Shown: piece after piece, positions 53,005 to 61,606 of the stretch
How the letters are laid out: each line of letters opens with the position of its first letter
How positions within the stretch are numbered: the first letter of the stretch is position 1
DNA from: an uncultured Eubacteriales bacterium
Lineage (GTDB): Bacteria; Bacillota; Clostridia; Oscillospirales; Oscillospiraceae
NCBI GenBank assembly: GCA_900316745.1
Contig: ONEB01000009.1
Span: 57,285-121,284 of the forward strand
Length of the DNA: 64,000 bases
Reading direction: 5' to 3'
The notes under the pieces: model-generated
Database searches by the model: none
Seen by the model: the letters and a program-made list of their open reading frames with translations, nothing else
What the model was told of the DNA's origin: nothing
Program-made: the position numbers and the translations under genes

Positions 53005-54660
53005 ATGAGAGGAAGAAAAAAAGGAACCGCTGTAGGAAAATATATGAAATATTGCTTCATTTCAAAGAATCATGAAGGCTCAAAAAATCAGACAAGAATT
53101 GAGGCAGTCGAGTTCGCGTACCCATTTGCCTCTGAGTATAAATCGTGCGAATCATTCCTCAGTGATTATCAAAGCAATTCGGATATTTATGCTTTCCTTG
53201 ACGAAACCGGAACAGCAGCAGAGAGCGATCATATCCCAAGCATTGTGAGCAAAAGAAAACAAAATAACAATTATAAATTATTCTGCCGTCGCTGCGAGGA
53301 ATTAGACCCGAACTTTTACCCCACATGTGAATACCGAGCGTTTGTATCACAGGAACATGAGATAAGATTATTCATTCGGGATATTGCGAAAGACGGCAGA
53401 TTCTTTTGCTCAAAATGCGGCAAGTGGTTTTACGCATATGGGTACAAGACAAGCAGCAGCACGATAAGCTTACAAGATATCCGTCTGCTGAGTCGTCCAA
53501 CCTGTTTGGCGGTAAGGCGTGAGCGGATGAAATGCCCCCAATGCGGAATCTTAATGGGAGATCAACAGATCGTAGGGTTTCAAGCATACTGCGATGGAAA
53601 GATGACCTGCAGGCTGGCGGAGAACGTCCTGTATGCACAACTGTCATCGGTGAAGAGAGAACGCATTGCCGAAGCATATGGCATTTCAAAGAGCCAGATT
53701 GATCGCATCAAAGATAGAATGATCCAACAGTCGTTGGAGGCCAGACGAAATCGTATGAAGTCTATGATCAAGGACTTCTCGGCACTTCAGGTCAACATTC
53801 AAGAACTCAAAGACACGAATACCGGCCATGTGTACTATCTCTATTTTCTGATGCGTTCTGCTTCAGAAGCGCTGTTGATTCACATTCTTACCCAGGCGGA
53901 TCGGGACGCCTTAGCGCTCCTTGACAGTGATTTGGAGTCATTCAGTAAGCATTTTCCCGATTCAGACGCGTTTTATCTCGCTTGCTACTGTTGCCTTGCA
54001 GGAGAAAAAAGCCTGAAAGGTGCGGAATTAATCAATAGGCTCAATCAGTTTGAACAACTGTATGCGGAACGTTTTCTTGAGCTTGGTACCAATAAGAAGA
54101 CCAAAGCTCTGCTTCTTGCAGATTACGGTGGGCAGAATATAAAACCCTCAGCTTTGCTGCGCCTCCTGCGACGGGAACGATTGATCATAGCCTCGGGAGA
54201 CAGTCTGTGTGAAGAGAATGGGCAGTATATTTTGTCGGAATTTGCTGACAAGAGCTCGGTTAGGATAGACGCAGAATCAGGGGAGAGTGCGGATGTTGAT
54301 GTATTTCTTTCCGTGTTGCGCTCTGTTCTTCAAAAATGCAGGACTCCAGCAAGCGTGCTGAAAGAGAAGCTGCAGCTTTTCAATCCGGCGGCTGTGACAA
54401 AACTCGAAGTCGATTATCTGACTGGGAAAAGACAACCGTACTTAGATGCAGAGGCTTTCCGGGCGGAAGGAGAATTTATGCTGCAACCTCCCTTTGGAGT
54501 TCCGGTGCAATGCCTGATACACTTTCTGCAGAACGGTCTGCTCGACCCGGATTCGGACAAGCTGCTCCCGTGTGCGCTGATGAAGGACATCCATTATACA
54601 GAGGATGGCGAAAAAGTCCTTCCTTGTGGGCTGAAAGGGGACTCCTGTCCGCATTTGTAA
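53005..54660 (+). CDS. CxxC zinc-finger/HTH protein, possibly the third gene of a transposon
   Basis: The 551-residue protein has several CxxC pairs in its N-terminal third (FCRRCEEL, FFCSKCGKWF, KCPQCGILMG), then an HTH-like segment (RERIAEAYGISKSQIDRIKDRM) and a helical C-terminal half. This resembles the DNA-binding front of ISL3-type transposases, but I see no DDE motif. The start at MRGRKKG is chosen over an upstream GTG because it follows GAAAGG and matches a likely DNA-binding start. It faces the two recombinase-like genes, so the three could form one mobile unit. Confidence 0.55.
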   Translation: MRGRKKGTAVGKYMKYCFISKNHEGSKNQTRIEAVEFAYPFASEYKSCESFLSDYQSNSDIYAFLDETGTAAESDHIPSIVSKRKQNNNYKLFCRRCEELDPNFYPTCEYRAFVSQEHEIRLFIRDIAKDGRFFCSKCGKWFYAYGYKTSSSTISLQDIRLLSRPTCLAVRRERMKCPQCGILMGDQQIVGFQAYCDGKMTCRLAENVLYAQLSSVKRERIAEAYGISKSQIDRIKDRMIQQSLEARRNRMKSMIKDFSALQVNIQELKDTNTGHVYYLYFLMRSASEALLIHILTQADRDALALLDSDLESFSKHFPDSDAFYLACYCCLAGEKSLKGAELINRLNQFEQLYAERFLELGTNKKTKALLLADYGGQNIKPSALLRLLRRERLIIASGDSLCEENGQYILSEFADKSSVRIDAESGESADVDVFLSVLRSVLQKCRTPASVLKEKLQLFNPAAVTKLEVDYLTGKRQPYLDAEAFRAEGEFMLQPPFGVPVQCLIHFLQNGLLDPDSDKLLPCALMKDIHYTEDGEKVLPCGLKGDSCPHL

Positions 54661-54707
54661 ACGGTTTAAGGATAAGCGATGCATAATTAAATTCTAGCTG
54701 AAAGCAC

Positions 54708-54746
54708 GAGACGCCCCCATGCCACTGCTTGGCATGGGGGCGTCTC
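54708..54746. terminator. Perfect 16-bp hairpin between convergent genes
   Basis: GAGACGCCCCCATGCC (54708-54723) pairs without mismatch with 54731-54746, loop of seven. There is no T run on either side, so it may be a strong pause or a recombination end rather than a plain terminator. Confidence 0.6.
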
Positions 54747-54749
54747 ACA

Positions 54750-55955
54750 TCAATAATACATCATGTATGGATCGCATTGATAAGTCATATCATCTGCGAC
54801 ATCGCATGGAACATAGGGGTCATCCGGATAATCGGGCGGATCGACGTATTCAGATCCCCAATCTTCATCATATGGAGGAGTATCGAAGAATACATCAAGG
54901 TCATCTTCCTCGCCGCCGGATTGCTCGGCGCTCTCGTCCGTACCGTCAAAAACGTTCTGCTCACTGAATCTGGGTTCATTGGAACGGGACTCTGTGAGAC
55001 CATGATGGTAAATCCTGCGTTCGAGAGCGGGAATATAAGGGCTGTATTCATGCGGCTGAACATGGAGCAGGTTTTCCGCGTAGATCTGCTTCCGACTGTC
55101 GAGCATGTCCAGATCGTGCAGGATTTCTGCCTCAATGGTCAGCGGAACTTTTGCGGCACCGGATGCAGGATCTCCGTGATGCGAGAGCAGCATGTGCTGG
55201 AGCAGCATGGAGAGTTCCGGATCTGTCCCGACGTCTTCAGCCGCCTGCGCGATCTGCAGAGCCCCAAGGACCGAGTGCCCCATGAGATTGCCATGCTTGC
55301 TGTAGCCTGTGACCAGACCGGTGAGGGGAGAGGTTTCAAATTCGATAACCTTTCCGATGTCGTGGAGCAGAACGCCGGCAATCAAAAGGTCCCGGTTAAC
55401 CGTTCCCTTGTTGTTGGCGGCGATCGTCTCCGCAACAACCGCCATGTCAACCGTGTGCATCAGAAGACCGTGCAGAAAGGCGTGGTGCACGCTTTTTCCT
55501 GCGGGGATCACACAAAAGTGATCCCAATAAGTGGTGAGCAGGTAGTCGCAGATTTCGCGAAGGTCAGGCGAAGCGATGCTCCTGACCAGGTTTGCAACGT
55601 AGGCACAATACGCACTCACATCGATCGGCGCAGAGGGCACAAGAGCCGCCAGATCTTCAGCGTCCCAGGTGCACAGGTCTGCCGGAGCAAGCTGCTCCAC
55701 GCAAAGCTGAAGCGCATCGCGATAGGTTCCGACCGTCCCTACCACATCGACAATCGCTCCGTTATCTGCCGAAGTGAGCTCGCCATCATAATCCCAGAAA
55801 ACCATCCCGATCGTGCCGAAGGCATCTCTCAGGGTGGCGCGGAGATACTGGTTCCCCGCGCGGGTCTTGCAGAGCTGGATATCGTTAATGATATACGCTC
55901 CGCAAATCGCAGAAGCATCGGAAAAGTCGCGAATGAAAGTATGAACATGAGTCAT
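54750..55955 (-). CDS. OB-fold/HD-domain protein (YhaM-like 3'-5' exoribonuclease type)
   Basis: The 401-residue protein has an N-terminal OB fold (residues 10-90) and an HD domain with HHAFLHGLLMHT, VLLHDIGKV and the later HMLLSHHG, matching YhaM/CBF1 exonucleases. Unlike YhaM, it ends in about 90 acidic, Tyr/Pro/Asp-rich residues (PPYDEDWGSEYVDPPDYPDD). The tail may imitate nucleic acid or recruit a partner. GGAG lies eight bases before the ATG. HD proteins of this kind are seen in integrative elements of Clostridia. Confidence 0.8.
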   Translation of the reverse strand: MTHVHTFIRDFSDASAICGAYIINDIQLCKTRAGNQYLRATLRDAFGTIGMVFWDYDGELTSADNGAIVDVVGTVGTYRDALQLCVEQLAPADLCTWDAEDLAALVPSAPIDVSAYCAYVANLVRSIASPDLREICDYLLTTYWDHFCVIPAGKSVHHAFLHGLLMHTVDMAVVAETIAANNKGTVNRDLLIAGVLLHDIGKVIEFETSPLTGLVTGYSKHGNLMGHSVLGALQIAQAAEDVGTDPELSMLLQHMLLSHHGDPASGAAKVPLTIEAEILHDLDMLDSRKQIYAENLLHVQPHEYSPYIPALERRIYHHGLTESRSNEPRFSEQNVFDGTDESAEQSGGEEDDLDVFFDTPPYDEDWGSEYVDPPDYPDDPYVPCDVADDMTYQCDPYMMYY

Positions 55956-55979
55956 TTTAATAATCTCCTTTTGAATTTG

Positions 55980-57086
55980 TTAAGTGTTGGCTGCGTAATT
56001 GAGCATTTCCACGGCGTTGGACAGGGTTTCCATGTCCGTGTGCGTATAGCCAATGGTAGTGCCCGTCTGAGAATGCCCCGCAAGGCGAGCAATCAGCTGA
56101 AGAGGGACGCCTCCCGCTTCAAGTCGGGTGATGTAGGTGTGACGGCAGCAATGCGGCGACAGACGGCGCACACCGGCGACGTTCTGAATCGCTTTGTAAT
56201 ACTGCATCCGAAACCGCTTGACGTTATACAGCAGATCAGGACGCGAAGAAGACCAGAGGAAAGCCTTGCCGCCTTGCTGGCGCATCTTCCGAACAAAGAT
56301 CTGATAGTCCTTGGGGATCGGAATCACACGATTGCTCTTTTTGCTTTTGGGAGGTCCCAGGGTGGGGACTCCGTCAACCATCTTAATGGCTTTGCTGATC
56401 CTGATCCAGGAGCCGTCTTCTGCGACATCCTGAGGTGTCAGCGCCAGAAGCTCCTGCACGCGAATGCCGCTGATCAGCAGCACGCGAATGCTGTTGCCAA
56501 GAAGATTGTCGGGGAGATTCTTCATCAGGAAATCCACCTCGTCCGGCGTGAAAGCGTCCTTCGGGCGGGACGCTTCCAGCTCGTCAACGCGAGCGATGCG
56601 AGCCCGGAGCGCGGGGTTCTTGAGAATCTTGTTGTTGTCCTCGGCATAACCGAAAATCTGAATCAGCATCGCCTTGCACTTGGAGAGCAGGGAACGGGAA
56701 TACCCCTGCTCCTTGAGCGTGGCCAGAAAGGCATTGATGTGCATGAGCTGAATTTCCTGAATGGGGCTTTTCCCGAAATGCTGCTTCAGCAGCTTCAGCG
56801 TGTACTGATAATTTGCGTAGGTGGAAGGCTGAACCTGGTCCCGATAGCTGGAGTACCAGGTGTCAGCCCAGTCATTGAACGGGGTCTTCACTTGCTGAGG
56901 AACAGATCCCGTCTCCTTGGCAGTGAGATACTGGCGGATCTTCTGCTGAACTTCACCCTTGGTCGGAGCGGTGAAGCTCACAACCTTTTTCTTGCCGTCC
57001 GGCTTGAAGCCGTCCATGATCTGACCTCTCCAGTTTCCACTCGGAAGCTTCTGGAAGCTTCCCTCACCGTTAGATCTTTTTCCCAT
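55980..57086 (-). CDS. int: Tyrosine integrase (Int, Tn916/ICE type)
   Basis: The 368-residue protein has an N-terminal arm-type binding region (NGEGSFQKLPSGNWRGQI), a core-binding domain and a catalytic domain with Arg in GIRVQELLAL, HCCRHTYITRL, LAGHSQTG and the Tyr in GYTHTDMET. It would catalyse integration and excision of the element. ATG 57086 follows GAGGTGAG by six bases. It is preceded directly by an excisionase-like gene in the same unit. Whether it is the integrase that uses the tRNA-Pro site 20 kb away is uncertain. Confidence 0.93.
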   Translation of the reverse strand: MGKRSNGEGSFQKLPSGNWRGQIMDGFKPDGKKKVVSFTAPTKGEVQQKIRQYLTAKETGSVPQQVKTPFNDWADTWYSSYRDQVQPSTYANYQYTLKLLKQHFGKSPIQEIQLMHINAFLATLKEQGYSRSLLSKCKAMLIQIFGYAEDNNKILKNPALRARIARVDELEASRPKDAFTPDEVDFLMKNLPDNLLGNSIRVLLISGIRVQELLALTPQDVAEDGSWIRISKAIKMVDGVPTLGPPKSKKSNRVIPIPKDYQIFVRKMRQQGGKAFLWSSSRPDLLYNVKRFRMQYYKAIQNVAGVRRLSPHCCRHTYITRLEAGGVPLQLIARLAGHSQTGTTIGYTHTDMETLSNAVEMLNYAANT

Positions 57087-57096
57087 GGCACTCACC

Positions 57097-57315
57097 TCAT
57101 GCCACCGCCATAGCGGCAGCCACGTCGCGGGGGATGCGCGTGCGCAGCTCCACCCATGCGAGGAAAGCGTCCCGGGGAACGCGGATACTGCCTCCGATGC
57201 GGGAGACAGGGAAGTCGGCTCGGCGCGTCAGCTCGTAAGCTGCTGCCTGGCTGATGTTGAGGTAGTTCTTCACATCAGCGACGGTCATGTAGTTGGGGTT
57301 CATGTGGTTCTTCAT
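57097..57315 (-). CDS. xis: Excisionase-like HTH protein (Xis)
   Basis: The 72-residue protein is a MerR-like winged helix of the excisionase group (YMTVADVKNYLNISQAAAYELTRR, then SRIGGSIRVPRDAFLAWV). It would bend DNA to favour excision. AAAGGA lies nine bases before the ATG. It ends 10 bases before the integrase start on the same strand. Confidence 0.85.
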   Translation of the reverse strand: MKNHMNPNYMTVADVKNYLNISQAAAYELTRRADFPVSRIGGSIRVPRDAFLAWVELRTRIPRDVAAAMAVA

Positions 57316-57348
57316 AATTTTTTGTCCTTTCTCTTTGCCGCTGAACCC

Positions 57349-57429
57349 TCACAGACACTTGAAGAACAGATTTTCTTGTGTTACTATGACAGTGCAGTCG
57401 GCTTTCTGTAATGGGATAGTTTTCTGCAT
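57349..57429 (-). CDS. Possible 26-residue leader peptide upstream of xis
   Basis: On minus, ATG 57429 opens a 26-codon frame (MQKTIPLQKADCTVIVTQEN start) inside the xis-int leader. A strong AAGGAGG lies far upstream, but a hairpin between (GTCGGATA/TATCCGAC with AGCG/CGCT) would bring it close to the ATG. This may be a real leader peptide or a chance frame. Confidence 0.35.
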   Translation of the reverse strand: MQKTIPLQKADCTVIVTQENLFFKCL

Positions 57430-57496
57430 CGTCGGATAGAGCGTGCCAGCGCTTTATCCGACTTTTATAATGGTTACCTCCTTTCTTCTATAGACG

Positions 57497-57537
57497 ATTA
57501 TACACTTTATAGTTTACGCTGTCAACTATAAAGTGTA
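57497..57537 (-). promoter_or_regulatory. xis-int promoter inside a 14-bp palindrome
   Basis: On minus: perfect -35 TTGACA (57525-57520), 17-base spacer, perfect -10 TATAAT (57502-57497). TACACTTTATAGTT (57501-57514) pairs exactly with AACTATAAAGTGTA (57524-57537), so the palindrome covers most of the promoter. The small XRE protein encoded on the other side is the natural candidate repressor. Confidence 0.8.
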
Positions 57538-57575
57538 CACAAAATCAAAATATTTTTGCTTTTTTCAAATTTCTG

Positions 57576-57604
57576 TTGATAATATCCTGAAATTCGTGTA
57601 TAAA
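57576..57604 (+). promoter_or_regulatory. Promoter of the small XRE regulator
   Basis: -35 TTGATA (57576-57581), 17-base spacer, -10 TATAAA (57599-57604), divergent from the xis-int promoter. Confidence 0.65.
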
Positions 57605-57638
57605 TGAATGTTAGAAGGTGGAAAAGGAGGGATTACGC

Positions 57639-57854
57639 ATGGGAATGGCTGAAAAAATCAGGATCATGCTTATCAAAAGAGGGAATATCTCTGAAGCAGA
57701 GCTCGCCCGGCGCGTAGGCGTGAGTCCGCAAAATATGAACAATAAAATGAAGCGCGACAATTTTACAGAAGCAGACCTGAGAAAAATTGCCTCAGCACTG
57801 GACTGTGAATATGAGGCAGGCTTCCGGATGAAGGATACGAATGAATTGATATAA
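57639..57854 (+). CDS. Small XRE-family repressor
   Basis: The 71-residue protein is a single HTH domain (AELARRVGVSPQNMNNKMKR) with a helical end. ATG 57639 lies eight bases after AAAGGAGG; an upstream GTG is less well placed. Its position divergent to xis-int, with a palindrome over that promoter, suggests that it controls excision of the element. Confidence 0.82.
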   Translation: MGMAEKIRIMLIKRGNISEAELARRVGVSPQNMNNKMKRDNFTEADLRKIASALDCEYEAGFRMKDTNELI

Positions 57855-57891
57855 TCGTGTTGCTTTTATCCAGCGACGCTCAGCAAACAAA

Positions 57892-57931
57892 AAACGCCAG
57901 GAGAACGATGATTCGAACTCCTGGCGTTTTC
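57892..57931. terminator. Intrinsic terminator after the XRE gene
   Basis: A 13-bp stem AAAACGCCAGGAG (57892-57904) with 57919-57931, A-rich before and T-rich after. Confidence 0.8.
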
Positions 57932-58015
57932 GATAAAATGGATCTCTTCTTGAATCTATGAAAGGTTTTTGTTTCAATCTTTACTATATATATGAAGCGG
58001 GAAGGGAGTGAGCAT

Positions 58016-58573
58016 TTGAACGACCATGATATTATCACTTTATTTTTTGAGCGCTCTGAGCAGGCGGTTGCTGAGTTGATCTTTAAATATGAGAGCGATG
58101 TAAAAAGCATTGTGTTTCATGTTCTGCGTGACGAAAAGGACGTTGAAGAGTGCGTAAATGATGCATGGCTTCAAATTTGGAATACGATTCCACCTGCCAG
58201 ACCGGACTCCCTTTGTGCGTATGTCTGCCGAATTGCTAAAAACATATCGCTCAACCGTTATCATGCGAACACAGCGAAAAAAAGGAACAGCATTTACGAC
58301 GCGGCGCTTGATGAATTGGAGAATAACGTGCCAGCGCTGGCAAGCGTGGAATCGGAATATGATGCGAAGGAACTTACTGAGCATTTGAACCGGTTCCTGA
58401 AAAAGCTTTCATACGATGATCGATATTTGTTCTTGCGCCGCTACTGGTTTGGAGATGCGGTTTCAGAGATTGCTGAACGGATGCATATCAGTACAAATGC
58501 CGCTTCCATTCGGCTGTATCGTATCCGAAGAAAACTTCAAGGCTTTCTAAAGCGAGAGGGGATGATGGAATGA
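58016..58573 (+). CDS. ECF-type RNA polymerase sigma factor
   Basis: The 185-residue protein has sigma region 2 (FERSEQAVAELIFKYESDV, DVEECVNDAWLQIWN) and region 4 with an HTH (AVSEIAERMHISTNAASIRLYRIRRKL). It directs RNA polymerase to a special promoter set. TTG 58016 (then NDHDIITLFF) follows GGGAG at good spacing and matches the usual family start; ATG 57992 is an alternative. The stop overlaps the next start (ATGA), typical of sigma/anti-sigma pairs. Confidence 0.9.
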   Translation: MNDHDIITLFFERSEQAVAELIFKYESDVKSIVFHVLRDEKDVEECVNDAWLQIWNTIPPARPDSLCAYVCRIAKNISLNRYHANTAKKRNSIYDAALDELENNVPALASVESEYDAKELTEHLNRFLKKLSYDDRYLFLRRYWFGDAVSEIAERMHISTNAASIRLYRIRRKLQGFLKREGMME

Positions 58574-59604
58574 ATCGAAGGCTGATATCAGAAGCACTCA
58601 ATCAAATTGACGATGGCTTGATTGCCGAAGCAGCAACATATCTTGACCGACAAGCGGATGCTGCGACCTCGAGCCATGTAACACGGACGCCCACATACAG
58701 AAAAAGCTATCTACGTTTTGCTTTGATTGCGGTGTGTGCTGGCCTTGTCCTTACAGCGGCGGTGTTCGCCGTAAGGTACTGGGGGATCAGAGAAATGTTG
58801 CAGTCCTCCGGAAAAGATTATCCCGATGGCGCGGAGGAGTTATTACAGCAACCGAACGCATATGCAGAAACAGATACGTGGAACGCCCGTATAACAGAAT
58901 TGATGAATGATGACCATTCTATCATAGCGTGTATTATGGTAAATGGCGGAGACCAATATGTCGTTGTCCCAATGGATGCAAACTCGTATGACTCGGTAAG
59001 TCTCATAGGGCTTTCCGGAGACCAAACGTTGGAGGAGTACGCAGCATCAAAAAAGAAAATGTTGCTGTTCGCAGGCAGCTACATCGGATCTTCCGAGTCA
59101 AAGGCTAAGTGTTCTTCATTTTTGCATTTTGAAAGGATCTCCGATGGTGAAATGAAGATTCTGATTTGCGCGCAGAGAAACAGCGACACAGAGGGAACGG
59201 AAGTGATCTGCACTGTATCAGCGTGGACAGAGGGACGTGCGGCAGAAGAACATTTGGATTTTCCTCTGCAACTGCAGGATGCAAAATATGAGACCGTTGT
59301 ATTTGTTCCGAACAATCCTGATTCCGTCCCGGGTATTCATGTTGGTGAAGCGGAAGTCACATTCACACCACTGGGGGTCAATGTGTCTTTTCCCATCGAA
59401 TGTGAAGAGACGAAGCCGCCGTATAGAGTGGAATGCGACGAGCTTCAAGACTATGGGGGCGGCATGGTTCTGGATAACGAAACATGGCGTGTCCAGTGGT
59501 TTATGGGAAAAGGCAATATCGCGAGTACCATGACCTGGCGTTTTTATGATAAAAACGATGTGCTTGTGGGAACAATCGTCTTTCATGTTGAAGATATAGA
59601 ATGA
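58570..59604 (+). CDS. Putative membrane anti-sigma factor
   Basis: The 344-residue protein has a short cytoplasmic N-terminal segment (MNRRLISEALNQIDDGLI), one membrane helix (residues 48-68; YLRFALIAVCAGLVLTAAVF) and a large outer domain with no family I recognise. Coupling to the sigma gene by a 4-base overlap and the topology support an anti-sigma role, the outer domain sensing a signal. It is not a canonical ZAS protein: no HxxxCxxC motif is present. Confidence 0.72.
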   Translation: MNRRLISEALNQIDDGLIAEAATYLDRQADAATSSHVTRTPTYRKSYLRFALIAVCAGLVLTAAVFAVRYWGIREMLQSSGKDYPDGAEELLQQPNAYAETDTWNARITELMNDDHSIIACIMVNGGDQYVVVPMDANSYDSVSLIGLSGDQTLEEYAASKKKMLLFAGSYIGSSESKAKCSSFLHFERISDGEMKILICAQRNSDTEGTEVICTVSAWTEGRAAEEHLDFPLQLQDAKYETVVFVPNNPDSVPGIHVGEAEVTFTPLGVNVSFPIECEETKPPYRVECDELQDYGGGMVLDNETWRVQWFMGKGNIASTMTWRFYDKNDVLVGTIVFHVEDIE

Positions 59605-59635
59605 AGATGACTATCTTTTAGATAAAGCGTAAACG

Positions 59636-59684
59636 AAACAAGCCGACCGTGCAGAAGAAGAATCTCCTGCATGGTCGGCTTGTT
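59636..59684 (+). terminator. Terminator of the sigma/anti-sigma unit
   Basis: A long stem (59636-59654 with 59667-59684, one mismatch), ending in TTGTTTT. From 59,685 to 59,847 I see nothing further. Confidence 0.85.
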
Positions 59685-59847
59685 TTGCACAGCATGAAAA
59701 TATTGCTCACAGAATGATTGAAGTGACCCAACTAAAGTGCAGCATCATATTCCTGCAGTAGAACAAAAAAAGGTACTTCATGTCATGTTTTTTAGGCCAA
59801 TAGGAGTAAAGCTATATACACCAAAAAAGCAAGCTTTCAGAATAACC

Positions 59848-61116
59848 TTATGAGTCTGCGCAAGGTGACTGACGATTCATCTTCGTGAAGTCAAACATCT
59901 TATTGTGCTTCTCTTCAATACCACTAACATTCTTTTCCGCGATCTCGTGATTCACACCAAGCAAAAAAGCAAAGTCATCAATGTTAATCTGTTTTAGTAT
60001 GTAAGCGCGTTCTACTAACTCCCGTACATTCGCGTTTTTTCTTTGCAAAAAACCGTTCCAGACTTCAATATTTTCAGATATTGGAAAAGGTTCTGTTCTG
60101 CGTGCGTTTGATGTGTCGAGCAAATTATAAAAGTCTTCTACTACTTCACGAGAGATATACCCGTTGTCGCGAAGGCTCAGCATGACTGACTGAAGGCTTA
60201 GTTGAACACGATGCTTTATATTAAGTGCTAGTGGAAGAATCTTTCCAAGATCATTCGCGCTCTGATTTAACTCCAATGCATATTGATAATACAGAGACGG
60301 CGGAGAAACAAGCCTAGCTGCAAACTTGTTAGCCATGTGATTTAGATAGTCTTCATAGAATTCGTTATTGATTTCTACATATTCACTATAGTATTGGGGG
60401 CGGTGCAATAGAATATGTCCGTATTCATGCGCAACTGTGAATAGCTGGCGTTCGATTGTAATGTCGGGATTTGAATTGACGAAAATGAAGCATCCGCAGG
60501 ATTCGCTACAAACAGAAGCACCTGATACATCATTACAACCAAAATCAAGGAAGATCACTTTGATCCCCTTTTTTTCTAATGCAGGAATTATCGAAATTGC
60601 CCCGTCTTGCTGCAAAGATAGATTTGCACGTTGTTCATCTGCAATGGAGAGAATGTCCTTTTCAATTACTTCATCTAGTTTTTCTGGCTGCTTGATCACT
60701 CTGCCAAGCTCCCGATTAACGTTTATTTTCTCTCCTCTGATGGTCGCAAAAAGATCATACTGTTCAGGTATAAAGATGGAATAATAACCGACCGCTTTAG
60801 CGATGCTGTTGAATTTTTTAATGTATGCACGCAACAGCTCTTCGCCATATGAAAAAAAATTGCTTTGGTTTTCTGTGGGGCGATAGCAAATTTTCACATC
60901 CGCTTCATCAGTGCCAGCAAGGATTTGTTCAATAGGAACTCTAAAAAAATGAGCAAGCTTAACAAGCTGTACAGTATCAAAAGTTCCATTACCCTTTAAA
61001 TATTTTGACACTGTTTGCCGGCTTAAATCAAGATAGTCCCCCAATTCATTTTGCGTCACATGGTTGTTTATCATAAGGCGCTTAACATTCGAAGCAACAA
61101 TAGTTTCTAAATTCAT
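59848..61116 (-). CDS. XRE-ImmA/IrrE-type zinc peptidase
   Basis: The 422-residue protein starts with an HTH (QNELGDYLDLSRQTVSKYLKG), followed by a middle region with the HEYGH zinc motif (VAHEYGHILLHRP, near residue 240) and a long C-terminal part with helices of unknown role. ImmA/IrrE peptidases cut repressors when stress or DNA damage occurs and so release mobile elements or defence genes. Fusion with the HTH is common. AAGGTGAG precedes the ATG. Any target repressor is unproven; the small XRE at 57.6 kb is one candidate. Confidence 0.85.
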   Translation of the reverse strand: MNLETIVASNVKRLMINNHVTQNELGDYLDLSRQTVSKYLKGNGTFDTVQLVKLAHFFRVPIEQILAGTDEADVKICYRPTENQSNFFSYGEELLRAYIKKFNSIAKAVGYYSIFIPEQYDLFATIRGEKINVNRELGRVIKQPEKLDEVIEKDILSIADEQRANLSLQQDGAISIIPALEKKGIKVIFLDFGCNDVSGASVCSESCGCFIFVNSNPDITIERQLFTVAHEYGHILLHRPQYYSEYVEINNEFYEDYLNHMANKFAARLVSPPSLYYQYALELNQSANDLGKILPLALNIKHRVQLSLQSVMLSLRDNGYISREVVEDFYNLLDTSNARRTEPFPISENIEVWNGFLQRKNANVRELVERAYILKQINIDDFAFLLGVNHEIAEKNVSGIEEKHNKMFDFTKMNRQSPCADS

Positions 61117-61256
61117 TCTCTCACCTTATTTCCGCTAATTATCAACGCGCCATCAGTATAGCAAGGCAAAAAATGCTTGTCAAGATGGAATGTTAAACAA
61201 AATTAACATCATATTGTGTAAGCGAGTGTTCAGATCTCCAAATATGGGAATGTAGC

Positions 61257-61286
61257 TTGACATTTCTCGGGGGAGGGATTTATAAT
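61257..61286 (+). promoter_or_regulatory. Strong promoter before the toxin-like reading frame
   Basis: -35 TTGACA (61257-61262), 18-base spacer, -10 TATAAT (61281-61286). It would drive the short RNA that contains the 11-codon frame and perhaps the downstream ubiquitin-like operon. Confidence 0.7.
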
Positions 61287-61379
61287 TATGATGCCTTAGC
61301 ATAGTAGAACTGTGCGAAGGTAAATCAGAGGATATCGATGCCTACCACCGTCGGTATTTGATGGGAAGGAGATGATAAC

Positions 61380-61415
61380 GTGGCCTTGAAAAAAAGAAGA
61401 CCACCTCAACAGTGA
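61380..61415 (+). pseudogene. Eleven-codon frame, possible collapsed type I toxin gene
   Basis: AAGGAG (61366-61371) and an ATGATAAC spacer lead to GTG 61380, giving MALKKRRPPQQ and a stop. The strong ribosome site and the KK-rich end resemble small Firmicutes holin-like type I toxins, but the membrane helix expected between start and tail is absent. I read this as an internal deletion of the toxin. The evidence is limited to layout. Confidence 0.35.
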
Positions 61416-61515
61416 TCTTCTCATAGAGATGTGACCCCAAACGTTCCATTGGGTTCACGCCGCCTTGCAACTCCAATGCGGGCTACCACACCCGATTGAG
61501 TCAAAGCTCCCTAGC
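61389..61515 (-). ncRNA. Candidate antisense small RNA (type I antitoxin-like)
   Basis: On minus, promoter TTGCAA (61550-61545), 17-base spacer, TACAAT (61527-61522) would start an RNA near 61,515. It ends at a hairpin GAAGA-CAC/GTG-TCTTC (61420-61396) followed by T7 (61395-61389). The RNA, about 127 nt, overlaps the 3' end of the short plus-strand frame, the arrangement of type I antitoxins. It also contains GAACCCAA/TTGGGGTC-type pairing. Confidence 0.6.
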
Positions 61516-61606
61516 AAAGCTATTGTACTCCCTCCAATTGGATTTTGCAAGGTGAAATGCATGGAACAATGTACGAAATCTCATTTCAATTATGGAGGAC
61601 CTAAAC

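Noticed and set aside
57892-57931. Second tRNA-derived attachment site (contains a TTCGAA T-loop-like sequence)
   Set aside because: The bases beside the loop cannot form a T stem; the segment is the loop of a 13-bp terminator hairpin.
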